DNA of 64,000 nucleotides from Spirochaetaceae bacterium (GTDB taxonomy: Bacteria; Spirochaetota; Spirochaetia; Treponematales; Treponemataceae), in contig JAGARN010000010.1 of assembly GCA_017622235.1 (NCBI GenBank), forward strand, positions 124,001-188,000, written 5' to 3'. The translations under genes and the position numbers were made by a program. Shown here in pieces: positions 26,314 through 35,134 of this stretch. How positions within the stretch are numbered: position 1 is the first letter of the stretch; the number at the start of each line of letters is the position of its first letter. Below the pieces are notes generated by a model. The model saw only the letters and a program-made list of their open reading frames with translations. It was not told the DNA's origin and ran no database searches.

Positions 26314-28602
26314 ATGGATACAGGAGCTTTATACAAGAAAAGAACACGTCATTTAGTTATTCCCTTTGTAATAGCCTTTGCAGTTGTCATGGCTGTAGTT
26401 AGTTGTGTTTATGCAGGTTATTTGCAACGTGTAAATGAAAACTTTGAGAAAGATAACAATTCTCACGTTATGGAACTTGCACTACAGTCTGCACGACTTG
26501 TAAACGAAAGAGTTGCACGTAACCATTTAGCATTAGAACAAATGGCATCAACATTGTACAAAAGCGAAAACCTCTTCTCAGATGCTGTTCTTTCGTATTT
26601 AGAAGGAAAAACAACTTCGCTGGGTGCTATTCGTGTTGATTTAGCTCTGCCAGACGGAACAGCTGTTGCTTCAACTTCTGATCACAAAATAATAACTGGT
26701 TTTAATCTTGGTGATAGAGAATATTTTAAGCGTTCTTTAGCTGGAGAATCTTGTGTTCAATTTTTAAAAGAATCTCGTGTAGATGGGCAAGAAATTTTTG
26801 TTTGTAGTGTTCCAGTGTACCAAGACAAAGGTGTTGCAGGTGTTTTATTGGGCGTATATGATATAAAATCTTTGGAAAAACTACTTGTGTTAGACGATTC
26901 TTTAAACGATAGTTTTTCTTTATTGTTGGCAGAAGATGGTAATATCATAATTGGTAATAATCGTGCAGAATTTTCAACTTTTGAAAATAGTTTTTTCACT
27001 ATTCTTGCAAATGCTGAATATGCTGAAAATTATTCCAGAACAGAACTAGAAAATTCAATATTTGATAGAGAAACAACTCTTTCGTGCATGGAAATAAATG
27101 ATACAGTTTATTTTACATCTTTAAATCCATTAGATTTTGGTAATTGTTACCTTGTAACTATGTTTCCTGCCAAAACAATAACAAAGGCATCCGAAGAATT
27201 TACGGAACTTACTATTCTGTTGGCGGTATTGGAAATGCTGCTAATTGCTTCTTTAGGCTTTTTCTTTGTTTGGGTTTATCGTAAAAATCGCCAAGATTTA
27301 TATGATATGGCTTTTAAAGACTCTGTAACGGGTGGTGGAAATAATATTTGGTTTAAGTACGAATCTGAAAGTATTTTGAAAAAAGCAGATGGCAGTAGCT
27401 ATGCACTGATAATGCTTGATATAGATAACCTAAAGATATTAAACGATACCTATGGGTATGAAGCAGGAAATCGTGTCCTCGAATATGTTTACAACTATGT
27501 TTCTAGTATATTAGTTTCTGGGGAATTAGTGGCAAGAGTGATGCAAGACGATTTTGTTTTGTTGCTTAAATATTATACAAATGATGTTTTGAGCGAACGG
27601 CTTCAGATGCTTGCGTCAAAGCTGAATATTTATAACACAACTGTTGTGGGAACAGATGAAAACTACATAATTTCTCTTAGTGCTGGTGTTTACGTTATAG
27701 AAGACACATCCATGGATATGCTTTCCATTGAAGATAGAGCATATATGGCTTTGCATAGTGCAAAAAAAATGCAAGGCAGTCTCGTTCGTTGTGCCTTCTT
27801 TCAAGAGCAAGATAGAATTCGTTTGCTTGAAGAAAAACGCATAGAAAATTGCATGGAAGAAGCACTTGCTAATAACGAATTTGTTGTGTACCTACAGCCA
27901 AAATATAATATATCAACAAATACTGTAAGTGGGGCAGAGGCTTTAGTGCGTTGGGTTGATCCGGAACGAGGTTTGATTCCGCCGAACAAATTTATTCCTT
28001 TATTTGAAAGAAATGGTTTTATTTTTAACGTAGATTTGTTTGTTTTTGAGAAGGTTTGTCAAATGTTGCGTTCTGAATTAGACCGGGGGTATGAACCTCA
28101 TAGGGTTTCTGTGAATCTTTCTCGTTCTTATCTTAACAAACCGAATTTTTTGGATGAGTTTAAAAAAATATGCAAGAAATATGATATTCCCCCAAAATAT
28201 ATTGAATTAGAACTTACAGAAACCGTTATTTTTGAAAATATGGAGCTTCTAATTTATATAATTAGCGAAATGCATTCCTTTGGTTTTACCTGTTCTTTGG
28301 ACGATTTTGGTAGTGGTTATTCTTCTTTGAATATGCTAAAATCAGTTCCAGTTGATGTTCTAAAGTTGGATAAAGAATTCTTCTCTGAGCCTGATAAAGT
28401 TTCTGACCGAGGAACATCTGTTATTGAAAGTGTTATCGAGTTAGCTCAAAAATTGGATATGAAAACTGTATCTGAGGGTGTCGAAAAAGAATGGCAAGTG
28501 GAACTTCTACGAAAGGCAAAATGTGATATGGTTCAAGGTTTTTATTATTCAAAGCCTGTTCCTATTCCTGAATATGAAAAACTTGCCTTTGAAGAAAAAT
28601 AA
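26314..28602 (+). CDS. Membrane sensor with degenerate GGDEF and intact EAL domain (c-di-GMP phosphodiesterase)
   Basis: 762 residues. Membrane helix at about 14-36, an extracytoplasmic Cache-like sensor (40-290, with NLGDREYFKRSLAGESCVQF and a later VCSVPVYQDKGVAGVLLGVYD), a second helix (about 296-318), then GGDEF (about 335-490) and EAL (about 515-755). The GGDEF signature is replaced by MQDDF, so cyclase activity is unlikely, although LDIDNLKILNDTYGYEAGN is retained. The EAL domain keeps EALVRW, VNLS, ELTE, DDFGSGYSS, LKLDKEF, EGVE and QGFYYSKP, which are the metal and catalytic positions. Expected role: breakdown of c-di-GMP in response to a periplasmic ligand. Monocistronic or cotranscribed with the SDR gene 15 nt downstream. 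Confidence 0.92.
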   Translation: MDTGALYKKRTRHLVIPFVIAFAVVMAVVSCVYAGYLQRVNENFEKDNNSHVMELALQSARLVNERVARNHLALEQMASTLYKSENLFSDAVLSYLEGKTTSLGAIRVDLALPDGTAVASTSDHKIITGFNLGDREYFKRSLAGESCVQFLKESRVDGQEIFVCSVPVYQDKGVAGVLLGVYDIKSLEKLLVLDDSLNDSFSLLLAEDGNIIIGNNRAEFSTFENSFFTILANAEYAENYSRTELENSIFDRETTLSCMEINDTVYFTSLNPLDFGNCYLVTMFPAKTITKASEEFTELTILLAVLEMLLIASLGFFFVWVYRKNRQDLYDMAFKDSVTGGGNNIWFKYESESILKKADGSSYALIMLDIDNLKILNDTYGYEAGNRVLEYVYNYVSSILVSGELVARVMQDDFVLLLKYYTNDVLSERLQMLASKLNIYNTTVVGTDENYIISLSAGVYVIEDTSMDMLSIEDRAYMALHSAKKMQGSLVRCAFFQEQDRIRLLEEKRIENCMEEALANNEFVVYLQPKYNISTNTVSGAEALVRWVDPERGLIPPNKFIPLFERNGFIFNVDLFVFEKVCQMLRSELDRGYEPHRVSVNLSRSYLNKPNFLDEFKKICKKYDIPPKYIELELTETVIFENMELLIYIISEMHSFGFTCSLDDFGSGYSSLNMLKSVPVDVLKLDKEFFSEPDKVSDRGTSVIESVIELAQKLDMKTVSEGVEKEWQVELLRKAKCDMVQGFYYSKPVPIPEYEKLAFEEK

Positions 28603-28617
28603 TATATGGAGAGGTCT

Positions 28618-29631
28618 ATGAGAGCGTTGTTTATAGGTGGAACAGGAACAATTAGCATGGCAATAACCAAACTTTTGGTACAACAAGGTTGGGAACTTTA
28701 TCTTCTGAACCGAGGTAACAGAACTGAGGAATTGCCTCAAGGTGTAAAAACCATTGTTGCGGATATAAATGATGAGTCAGACTGTGCAAAAAAATTTGAA
28801 GGAATGACATTTGATGTTGCTTGCGATTTTATTGGATTTGTTCCATCTCAACTTGAACGTGATTATAGATTGCTAAAGGGTAAAGTTAGGCAGTTTATGT
28901 ATATTAGTTCTGCATCTGCTTATCAAAAACCTTGTAGCTCTTATATTATTTCTGAGAAAACTCCATTGGCAAATCCCTATTGGGAATATTCAAGAAATAA
29001 AATTGCTTGCGAAGATTATTTAATGAGTTTATATCGTCAAGAAGGTTTCCCGGTTACTATAATTCGCCCTAGTCACACTTATGATGAACGAAGTGTTCCT
29101 TTAGGAGTACATGGTAAGAAAGGTAGTTATCAAGTTGTTAAACGTATAAAAGAAGGAAAGCCAGTAATAATTCATGGTGATGGTTTAGGTCTTTGGACTT
29201 TAACTCATAATAGTGATTTTGCAAAGGCGTTTGTAGGGCTTATGGCCAACATTCATGCAGTTGGTGAAGCAGTTCAAATCACTTCTGATGAAACGGTTAC
29301 TTGGAATCAGATTTATGAGTGTATTGCAGCAACACTTGGTGTTGAACTTAAGCCATATCATGTTGCTTCTGACTTTTTAGCTCAGGTAAGCGACTATGAT
29401 TTTACCGGTAGTCTTGTTGGCGACAAATCAAACTCTGTTGTTTTTGATAACAGTAAACTAAAGCGGCTTGTTCCAGATTTTGTAGCAACAAAACGAGTAG
29501 ATCAAGGAATCACAGATACGGTCAACTATGTTATGAGCCACCCAGAGTGTCAAATCGAAGACGAAGAGTTCGATAGCTGGTGTGATAAAGTAATAATGGC
29601 TTTGGAAAAGGCCAAAAAAGCACTTAGCTAG
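28618..29631 (+). CDS. NAD-dependent epimerase/dehydratase (extended SDR)
   Basis: 337 residues from ATG 28618, chosen because GGAGAGG is 3-4 nt upstream. The Rossmann glycine motif GGTGTIS is at about residues 7-13, and the SDR Tyr-x-x-x-Lys is in EYSRNKIACE, with a preceding Ser in YISSASAY. C-terminal substrate domain includes GDGLGLWTLTHNSDFAKAF, common in RNA-binding-protein-like or mRNA-binding SDRs of plant chloroplasts and in many bacterial epimerase-like proteins. Substrate unknown; probably a nucleotide sugar. Convergent with purD. Confidence 0.85.
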   Translation: MRALFIGGTGTISMAITKLLVQQGWELYLLNRGNRTEELPQGVKTIVADINDESDCAKKFEGMTFDVACDFIGFVPSQLERDYRLLKGKVRQFMYISSASAYQKPCSSYIISEKTPLANPYWEYSRNKIACEDYLMSLYRQEGFPVTIIRPSHTYDERSVPLGVHGKKGSYQVVKRIKEGKPVIIHGDGLGLWTLTHNSDFAKAFVGLMANIHAVGEAVQITSDETVTWNQIYECIAATLGVELKPYHVASDFLAQVSDYDFTGSLVGDKSNSVVFDNSKLKRLVPDFVATKRVDQGITDTVNYVMSHPECQIEDEEFDSWCDKVIMALEKAKKALS

Positions 29632-29639
29632 TCCTAGCG

Positions 29640-30980
29640 TTATTTTGAATCGGCTGCTCCTGGTATTCCAATGTCTTTTCTGTAGAACATTCCTTCAAAG
29701 TGAATTGTTTCCATGGTTTCGTATGCATATTCTCTAGCTTGTTCTGGTGTACTACCATAAGCTGAAACTGCAAGAACCCTTCCGCCACTTGTTACCAAGT
29801 TTGTAGAAGTGGCGGAACGTCTATCTAATGTTGCACCAGCGAAAAATATTTTTATGTTTTCTTTGTGTTCTGGTGGTAAAATTAATGAAACGCCACGTTT
29901 GTATTTTTGTGGATACCCACCAGAAACAGCAACTGGAGCACATACATACCCAGGTTTCCATTTACAATTAAAATCTTTAAGAGAACCATCAATTATTGAT
30001 TTACAAAGTTGATAAAAATCAAAGTCCATTAGTGGTAAAACAGCCTGTGTTTCTGGATCACCAAGGCGAACATTATATTCAAGCAGTTTTGGTCCATTTT
30101 TTGTTAGCATTATTCCAAAGAAAATAAAACCTCTGTAATCCATCTCTTCTGCAATCATGCCATTTAATGTAGGTTTTAATATTTCTTCATCAAAAGCTTG
30201 CATTTGCTCAGGTGTTACATCTTGCAAAGGAGCGATTGCACCCATACCGCCAGTATTTGGACCCTTTGCTCCATCCAGTAGTCGTTTGTGGTCTCTGGCT
30301 GGAACAAAGGGTATAATACAGGCTTTGTTAGAAACAATATTTTCTGGAGTTACAGAAACAGCAGACAAAACGGATATTTCCGTACCCTGTAGATATTCCT
30401 CTATTACTATTTTTTTTCCTGCTGAACCTAAAGTTCCCTGTGTCATAAATTCATCAACAGCATCTAAAGCTGCATTCATGGTTGTGGCTACAACAACACC
30501 TTTTCCGGCTGCAAGTCCATCCGCTTTTACAACTATAGGTACACCTTTTTTATTTATGTAAGCCTTTGCATCGTCAGCATTGCAAAAGGTTTTGCTTTCT
30601 GCACAGGAAACCCCATATTTTTGCATAAATTGTTTTGCAACATCTTTGCTAGCCTCTAAGGATGCACCTTTTGATTTTGGACCAACAACAGGAATACCTG
30701 CGTTCCAAAGAATATCTGCTGCTCCAGCTGCTAATGGGTCTTCTGGCCCAATTACGGCAATTTGACACCCTTCTTTTTTTGCGATTGCAACATATGTGTC
30801 TAAAATATTCATATTGCTGAAGCAAGGAAACTGACTTGGGTCAATATTCTTGCATTTGCTTTCAGAAGCAGTGCCACCGTTGCCTGGAACACAAATAACT
30901 TCTGTAATACTTGGACTTTTTGCTAATGCCCAGCTTATCGTATGTTCACGACCGCCAGAACCAATAACTAATACCTTCAT
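29640..30980 (-). CDS. purD: Phosphoribosylamine-glycine ligase (GAR synthetase)
   Basis: Second step of de novo purine synthesis: ATP-dependent joining of glycine to phosphoribosylamine. 446 residues, slightly longer than the usual ~425. N-terminal MKVLVIGSGGREHTISWAL, VIGPEDPLAAG, the ATP-grasp region VVKADGLAAGKGVVVA, EEYLQGTEISVLS, GGMGAIAPL and LLEYNVRLGDPETQAVLP are all present. Start 30980 (second ATG) is preferred because the first at 30986 abuts the -10 box. No other purine genes are nearby. Confidence 0.96.
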   Translation of the reverse strand: MKVLVIGSGGREHTISWALAKSPSITEVICVPGNGGTASESKCKNIDPSQFPCFSNMNILDTYVAIAKKEGCQIAVIGPEDPLAAGAADILWNAGIPVVGPKSKGASLEASKDVAKQFMQKYGVSCAESKTFCNADDAKAYINKKGVPIVVKADGLAAGKGVVVATTMNAALDAVDEFMTQGTLGSAGKKIVIEEYLQGTEISVLSAVSVTPENIVSNKACIIPFVPARDHKRLLDGAKGPNTGGMGAIAPLQDVTPEQMQAFDEEILKPTLNGMIAEEMDYRGFIFFGIMLTKNGPKLLEYNVRLGDPETQAVLPLMDFDFYQLCKSIIDGSLKDFNCKWKPGYVCAPVAVSGGYPQKYKRGVSLILPPEHKENIKIFFAGATLDRRSATSTNLVTSGGRVLAVSAYGSTPEQAREYAYETMETIHFEGMFYRKDIGIPGAADSK

Positions 30981-30986
30981 ACTCAT

Positions 30987-31015
30987 ATTTTATATAGAAA
31001 TAGCATTTTGTTCAA
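30987..31015 (-). promoter_or_regulatory. purD promoter, predicted leaderless
   Basis: On the minus strand: TTGAAC (31015-31010), 17-nt spacer, TAAAAT (30992-30987), then 6 nt to ATG 30980. No ribosome-binding site fits between them. Confidence 0.6.
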
Positions 31016-31043
31016 GTTGTATGCAAAATATAGGTGAATAAAT

Positions 31044-31529
31044 TTATACAAAAAAAGATCTGACAAAAATCCAAATCATAAAACCGCAACAAATTAGTTT
31101 CATTCCAGTGCCGATAAGAAATCCTAAAAAGGCACCACCTGCAGACTTTAATGCACGGTTTTTGTTTGAGCTATCATGAATTAGTTCTCCAATTAATGCA
31201 CCCAAAAAAGGACCTATGATTATTCCTATAGGACCTATAAAAAGACCAACAAAAAGACCTATTGTAGCTCCCCAAGACCCAGCTTTGCTTCCGCCGGTTT
31301 TTTTTGTCAGGTAAATTGGAGCAATATTATCTAAAACGGCAACAGCAGCAGCGGCAACTCCTGTGATAATAAGTGTGGTTAATGAAAAATTGCAAAATTG
31401 ACAAAAATAAGCTGCCAAAAGCCCAAGCCACGCCAAAGGAGAACCTGGTAATATTGGAACAATACAACCGATTGTTCCAACCAACAAAAGGATTCCACCT
31501 AGAACTGCTAAAAAAATATCTAAACCCAT
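31044..31529 (-). CDS. DUF456 family membrane protein
   Basis: 161 residues, almost entirely hydrophobic, with glycine-rich helices: LAVLGGILLLVGTIGCIVPILPGSPLAWLGLL, LTTLIITGVAAAAVAVLDNIAPIYLTKKTGGSKAGSWGATIG and FVGLFIGPIGIIIGPFLGALIGELI. This is the DUF456 pattern; no biochemical function is established. TATAAT lies 6 nt before ATG 31529 with no ribosome-binding site, so the mRNA may be leaderless. The gene sits between purD and a BFD-like gene on the same strand. Confidence 0.88.
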   Translation of the reverse strand: MGLDIFLAVLGGILLLVGTIGCIVPILPGSPLAWLGLLAAYFCQFCNFSLTTLIITGVAAAAVAVLDNIAPIYLTKKTGGSKAGSWGATIGLFVGLFIGPIGIIIGPFLGALIGELIHDSSNKNRALKSAGGAFLGFLIGTGMKLICCGFMIWIFVRSFFV

Positions 31530-31535
31530 GGGTGT

Positions 31536-31541
31536 ATTATA
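31536..31541 (-). promoter_or_regulatory. -10 box 6 nt before the DUF456 start
   Basis: TATAAT on the minus strand (31541-31536), 6 nt before ATG 31529. The -35 region 17-18 nt upstream is A/T-rich (TTTATT) and weak. Confidence 0.45.
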
Positions 31542-31590
31542 TATTTTTTTTCTAGTTGAATAAATACCCTTGCAAGGTTATGCACCTGCT

Positions 31591-31806
31591 TTATGTAGCC
31601 ATTATTTCAGAAATGGTTTTCATTATCTCGTCATGGCAGCCACCGCAGCCGGTGGAACATCCGGTTATGTTTTGTACTTCCTTAAAGGCTTCTTCCACTT
31701 GCACAAAGTTTTTGTTGTCATGCAAAGCCTTTGCCACATCGTTGTAAGTTACGTTTTTGCAGTTGCAGATTTTTTTGTTCACGGCCGAAGCCATTTGTTC
31801 TTCCAT
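31591..31806 (-). CDS. BFD-like [2Fe-2S]-binding protein
   Basis: 71 residues. CNC near the N-terminus and C-x4-CGGC (in TGCSTGCGGCHDEI) near the C-terminus give the C-x-C...C-x2-C-like cluster of bacterioferritin-associated ferredoxin-type domains; the helical stretch VTYNDVAKALHDN between them also fits. Such small domains carry electrons to bacterioferritin, nitrite reductase or unknown partners. Start 31806 is set by AGAGGTG upstream; the frame is open 16 codons further but without a ribosome-binding site. Stand-alone gene, no bacterioferritin in the window. Confidence 0.85.
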   Translation of the reverse strand: MEEQMASAVNKKICNCKNVTYNDVAKALHDNKNFVQVEEAFKEVQNITGCSTGCGGCHDEIMKTISEIMAT

Positions 31807-31877
31807 AAAAGCACCTCTGTTCAAATTGTAAATCTGTAGCGATTTAAATGTCAAGTTTTAAAGCAACTAAACTTAAC

Positions 31878-31909
31878 AAAAAAACCGCCCGCTTAAACGG
31901 ACGGTTTTT
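31878..31909 (-). terminator. Rho-independent terminator of pckG
   Basis: AAAACCG-C-CCG (31881-31891) pairs with CGG-A-CGGTTTT (31898-31908), interrupted by one C-A mismatch and closed by a 6-nt loop. On the minus strand it is followed by a T-run, 20 nt after the pckG stop. Confidence 0.85.
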
Positions 31910-31929
31910 ATTGTTTTTGTTAGACAGCC

Positions 31930-33774
31930 TTACATAGCTTTGAGGTTTGCCTCAAGTTTATCAAGTTCAGCTGTAAGTTCCTTGGGCAAGTGGCTTCCGA
32001 ATTTTGGATAGTGGTTTTCACGGATATCCTTGATTTCTTTAAGCCAACCTTCCTTGTCCACAGAAGTGATTGCAGGAACATTTGCCTTGTAAACTTCGTC
32101 TAAGCCGTCAAGGTTGAGAGCACCTTCTTTTGGCATGTAACCGATTGCTGTTTCAACAGCGTTGTCCTTGCCGTCGCAGCGGTCGAAAATCCATGCCAAA
32201 ACACGGCTGTTGTCGCCGTAACCTGGCCACATAAAGCCGCCGGGCAACTTGTCGTTGGAGTCGTCCTTGCGGAACCAGTTGACGTAGAAAATCTTTGGCA
32301 ACTTGTCTGCTGTGGATTTCTTTCCGATGTTGATCCAGTGCTGGAAGTAGTCGCCCATGTTGTAGCCACAGAAAGGCAACATTGCGAAGGGGTCCCGGCG
32401 AACCTGTCCAACTTGGTCTGAAATAACGGCTGCTGTAACTTCTGAACCAACGATTGAACCCAAGAATACACCATGATTCCAGTCACGGCTTTGATGTACC
32501 AAAGGAATTGTGCTTGGGCGACGACCGCCGAACAAGAAGGCACTGATAGGAACACCTTTTGGGTCTTCCCATTCAGGAGCGATACAAGGACACTGGCAAG
32601 CAGGGGCTGTAAAGCGTGCGTTGGGATGAGCAATTTCTTCACCCTTGGGACTCTTGTCCTTTGCAGGGGCTGGTTTCTTGTTTCCGTGCCAGTCAATCAA
32701 CTCGCCAGAAGCAGGGTAACCGATTCCTTCCCACCAGATGTCGCCGTCTTCTGTAAGACCGCAGTTTGTAAATATTGTGTTTTCTTTGATGGATTCCATT
32801 GCATTTTTGTTGGAACTGTCGCTTGTTCCAGGAGCAACACCAAAGAACCCGTTTTCTGGGTTGATTGCGTACAAACGACCATCCTCACCGAATTTCATCC
32901 ATGCAATGTCGTCTCCGATTGTTTCAACCTTCCATCCGGGAATTGTAGGAATAAGCATGGCAAGGTTTGTCTTTCCGCAAGCTGAAGGGAATGCACCAGT
33001 AACATATTTAACTTCACCCTGGGGGTTTGTGAGCTTAAGGATGAGCATATGTTCTGCAAGCCAGCCTTCATCCCGTGCAAGAACAGAAGCAATGCGCAAA
33101 GCAAAGCATTTCTTTCCAAGAAGAGCGTTTCCACCATAACCAGAACCATATGACCAAATTGTGCGTTCCTCAGGGAACTGGGAGATGTATTTGTTTTCCA
33201 TGTCTGCGCAAGGCCATTCGCCGTTGTCGCTTTCGCCCTTGGCAAGAGGTTTTCCAACTGAATGAAGACAAGGAACAAATTCGCCGTCTGTTCCAAGTAC
33301 GTCAAGAACCTTTGTTCCTACACGTGTCATAATGTCCATATTGCAAACAACGTATGCTGAGTCGGTAATTTCGATTCCGTTCTTTGCGATGTTGGAACCA
33401 ACAGGACCCATAGAGAAAGGAATTACGTACATTGTGCGACCATGCATACAACCTGTGTAAAGACCTGTCATTGTGGCTTTCAATTCTTTTGGGTCAATCC
33501 AGTGGTTTGTAGGACCTGCATCTTCTTCTTTTACGCTGGCAATGTATGTGCGGCCTTCTACACGTGCAACGTCTGATGGCTGAGAACGGAACAGGACGCT
33601 GTTCGGACGCTTTTTCAAAGGAGTTGCAAGACCAGACTTTATCATTTCCTGCATAAGTCTGTCATACTCTTCTTTTGACCCGTCGCAAACGTAAACTTCG
33701 TCTGGTTCACACATCTTTGCGACTTCTTCTACCCATGCTTTGATTTTTGGGTGCTTGATGTCATTGATTGTCAT
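31930..33774 (-). CDS. pckG: Phosphoenolpyruvate carboxykinase (GTP)
   Basis: Interconverts oxaloacetate and PEP with GTP/GDP; in anaerobic treponeme-like metabolism it may fix CO2 or feed gluconeogenesis. 614 residues, normal for the GTP family. Motifs: [18 protein letters not shown], the P-loop region [15 protein letters not shown] with the reactive cysteine, [22 protein letters not shown], and [14 protein letters not shown]. Start 33774 follows TAGGAG; the frame is open ~95 codons upstream but that stretch is AT-rich noncoding DNA. Codon use is visibly more G/C-rich than in neighbours, and it creates long antisense open frames; this suggests high expression or a different history. Confidence 0.97.
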   Translation of the reverse strand: MTINDIKHPKIKAWVEEVAKMCEPDEVYVCDGSKEEYDRLMQEMIKSGLATPLKKRPNSVLFRSQPSDVARVEGRTYIASVKEEDAGPTNHWIDPKELKATMTGLYTGCMHGRTMYVIPFSMGPVGSNIAKNGIEITDSAYVVCNMDIMTRVGTKVLDVLGTDGEFVPCLHSVGKPLAKGESDNGEWPCADMENKYISQFPEERTIWSYGSGYGGNALLGKKCFALRIASVLARDEGWLAEHMLILKLTNPQGEVKYVTGAFPSACGKTNLAMLIPTIPGWKVETIGDDIAWMKFGEDGRLYAINPENGFFGVAPGTSDSSNKNAMESIKENTIFTNCGLTEDGDIWWEGIGYPASGELIDWHGNKKPAPAKDKSPKGEEIAHPNARFTAPACQCPCIAPEWEDPKGVPISAFLFGGRRPSTIPLVHQSRDWNHGVFLGSIVGSEVTAAVISDQVGQVRRDPFAMLPFCGYNMGDYFQHWINIGKKSTADKLPKIFYVNWFRKDDSNDKLPGGFMWPGYGDNSRVLAWIFDRCDGKDNAVETAIGYMPKEGALNLDGLDEVYKANVPAITSVDKEGWLKEIKDIRENHYPKFGSHLPKELTAELDKLEANLKAM

Positions 33775-33791
33775 AATAGCTCCTATAATTG

Positions 33792-33810
33792 TATGCCTGA
33801 ACACGGCATA
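33792..33810. repeat. 6-bp inverted repeat in the pckG 5' UTR
   Basis: TATGCC (33792-33797) and GGCATA (33805-33810) are exact reverse complements with a 7-nt loop, downstream of the predicted start (about 33826) and 18 nt before the pckG ATG. It could be an operator or a UTR hairpin. Confidence 0.45.
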
Positions 33811-33832
33811 AAATTTAAACGTATTCAGAAGA

Positions 33833-33861
33833 AATATACCGTTTTTAGGGCTTTTATTCAA
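33833..33861 (-). promoter_or_regulatory. pckG promoter
   Basis: On the minus strand: TTGAAT (33861-33856), 17-nt spacer, TATATT (33838-33833). Unlike many promoters in this window it gives a normal leader of about 50 nt with a TAGGAG ribosome-binding site. Confidence 0.65.
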
Positions 33862-33966
33862 TACGTGTAATATAGGTGTTGTAAACTGGTAGTAGATAAT
33901 AGAGCTTTTTCTAAAAAAAATAATTATAATATTTGCGTTTTGCTTTTTTTTCATTATCTTTTTTTT

Positions 33967-34683
33967 ATGAACAAAGCAAATATAAAAGATTATTTCTTTC
34001 GTGAGTTGGTGGACAGCAAATTCAGCAAAAAACTTAAACAGAATATGCAACCTTTTCAACAGATGATGTCCAGATACAAATGTGCCATTTTGGAAATAGA
34101 AACAAAATTCAATGTTCTAAATGAACAGTTTTCCATTCAGCATAACCGAAATCCCATAGAAAGCATAAAAAGCAGGCTGAAATCACCAGACAGCATTTTG
34201 GACAAACTCAAACGCAAGAATCTGCCTTTTTCGGTGGAAGCCATAGAAGAAAATCTACTTGACATTGCAGGAGTTCGTGTTATCTGCTCCTTTGTGCAAG
34301 ACATCTATGTTTTAGCTGATTGTCTTTTGCAGCAAGACGACATTACTCTTGTCCAGATAAAAGATTATATAAAGACACCAAAAGAAAGTGGCTATAGAAG
34401 CCTTCACTTGATTGTGGAAGTTCCAATTTTTTTGATGAACCAAAAAAAATCAATGAAAGTGGAGATCCAATTCAGAACCATAGCCATGGATTTTTGGGCA
34501 AGTTTGGAGCACAAACTTCAATACAAAAAAAACATTCCAGAGTACGAAGCAAAAATAATAACGGAAGAACTAAAGGAATGTGCAAAAAAAAGTGCGGAAC
34601 TGGATTTGCAAATGGAAATGATAAAAAATAGAATATTACAAGAAACTATCAAGCCTCTTGCCTTGCCTAAACTGCAATGTTAA
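33967..34683 (+). CDS. Small alarmone synthetase, RelA/SpoT domain (RelQ/YjbM-like)
   Basis: 238 residues. A stand-alone (p)ppGpp synthetase domain without hydrolase, TGS or ACT parts. Conserved blocks are [50 protein letters not shown] and [20 protein letters not shown], which carry the ATP-binding and catalytic Glu residues. Start ATG 33967; no Shine-Dalgarno, only a T-rich run. CATTAT (33952-33957) lies 9 nt upstream and TATAAT (33925-33930) 36 nt upstream, so the promoter is uncertain. It diverges from pckG and its last 17 nt overlap the convergent gene below. Confidence 0.92.
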   Translation: MNKANIKDYFFRELVDSKFSKKLKQNMQPFQQMMSRYKCAILEIETKFNVLNEQFSIQHNRNPIESIKSRLKSPDSILDKLKRKNLPFSVEAIEENLLDIAGVRVICSFVQDIYVLADCLLQQDDITLVQIKDYIKTPKESGYRSLHLIVEVPIFLMNQKKSMKVEIQFRTIAMDFWASLEHKLQYKKNIPEYEAKIITEELKECAKKSAELDLQMEMIKNRILQETIKPLALPKLQC

Positions 34684-35056
34684 AAATAGCTCCTGGCTGT
34701 AATGCGACTCCTGTCAAAGCAAAAGGATTCGCTTCTGCGGCTTTTATTGCTGTATGGATTTGATCTTGATAAGTTTGAATTAGATTTTCAATTTGGTTGT
34801 CGGTAGGTGTGCTTGGGAGCTTAGATGGTTCGGGATTTTTTTTGAGAGATACAAGGTTGTCTATTAGAGTGTTCAAAATCTGAATTTTGTTAAGGTTTAT
34901 TCCTTGTTGATTTTTCCTTGCCGCAACACCAGAAATATGTTCCAACTGAGAATATACAACGTATTGAGGGTTTACAGGAACTTGAACCTTTGCTCCACTG
35001 TTGTAAATGGCTGAGTGGTATGAATATGCATTTGCTGTACTGATATTAGAAAACAT
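34667..35056 (-). CDS. Uncharacterised 129-residue protein
   Basis: No family recognised. It starts MFSNISTANAYSYHSAIYNSG and is largely helical with Gln, Asn and Pro; no signal peptide of the usual kind and no membrane segment. The region NLVSLKKNPEPSKLPSTPTDNQ looks like a linker between two helical parts. Its size, free N-terminal Ser/Tyr-rich stretch and 'AVYNSGAKVQVP'-like style recall putative structural or motility-associated spirochaete proteins, but this is a guess. GAGG is 6 nt before ATG 35056. Convergent with the alarmone synthetase, overlapping its end by 17 nt. Confidence 0.7.
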   Translation of the reverse strand: MFSNISTANAYSYHSAIYNSGAKVQVPVNPQYVVYSQLEHISGVAARKNQQGINLNKIQILNTLIDNLVSLKKNPEPSKLPSTPTDNQIENLIQTYQDQIHTAIKAAEANPFALTGVALQPGAIFNIAV

Positions 35057-35134
35057 AAGCAACCTCGCTTCTAATATCGGATTTTTGTAAACTAAGTTTA
35101 GAAAAAAAATTGAAATATAATCAAGAAAAATAAA

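Noticed and set aside
32473..32985. A 170-codon plus-strand open frame inside pckG (and other antisense frames of 130 codons)
   Set aside because: Shadow of the G/C-rich coding strand of pckG; no ribosome-binding site, no family.
33775..34059. N-terminal extension of pckG to 34059
   Set aside because: AT-rich, crosses the promoter and overlaps the alarmone synthetase; the family start is at 33774 with TAGGAG.
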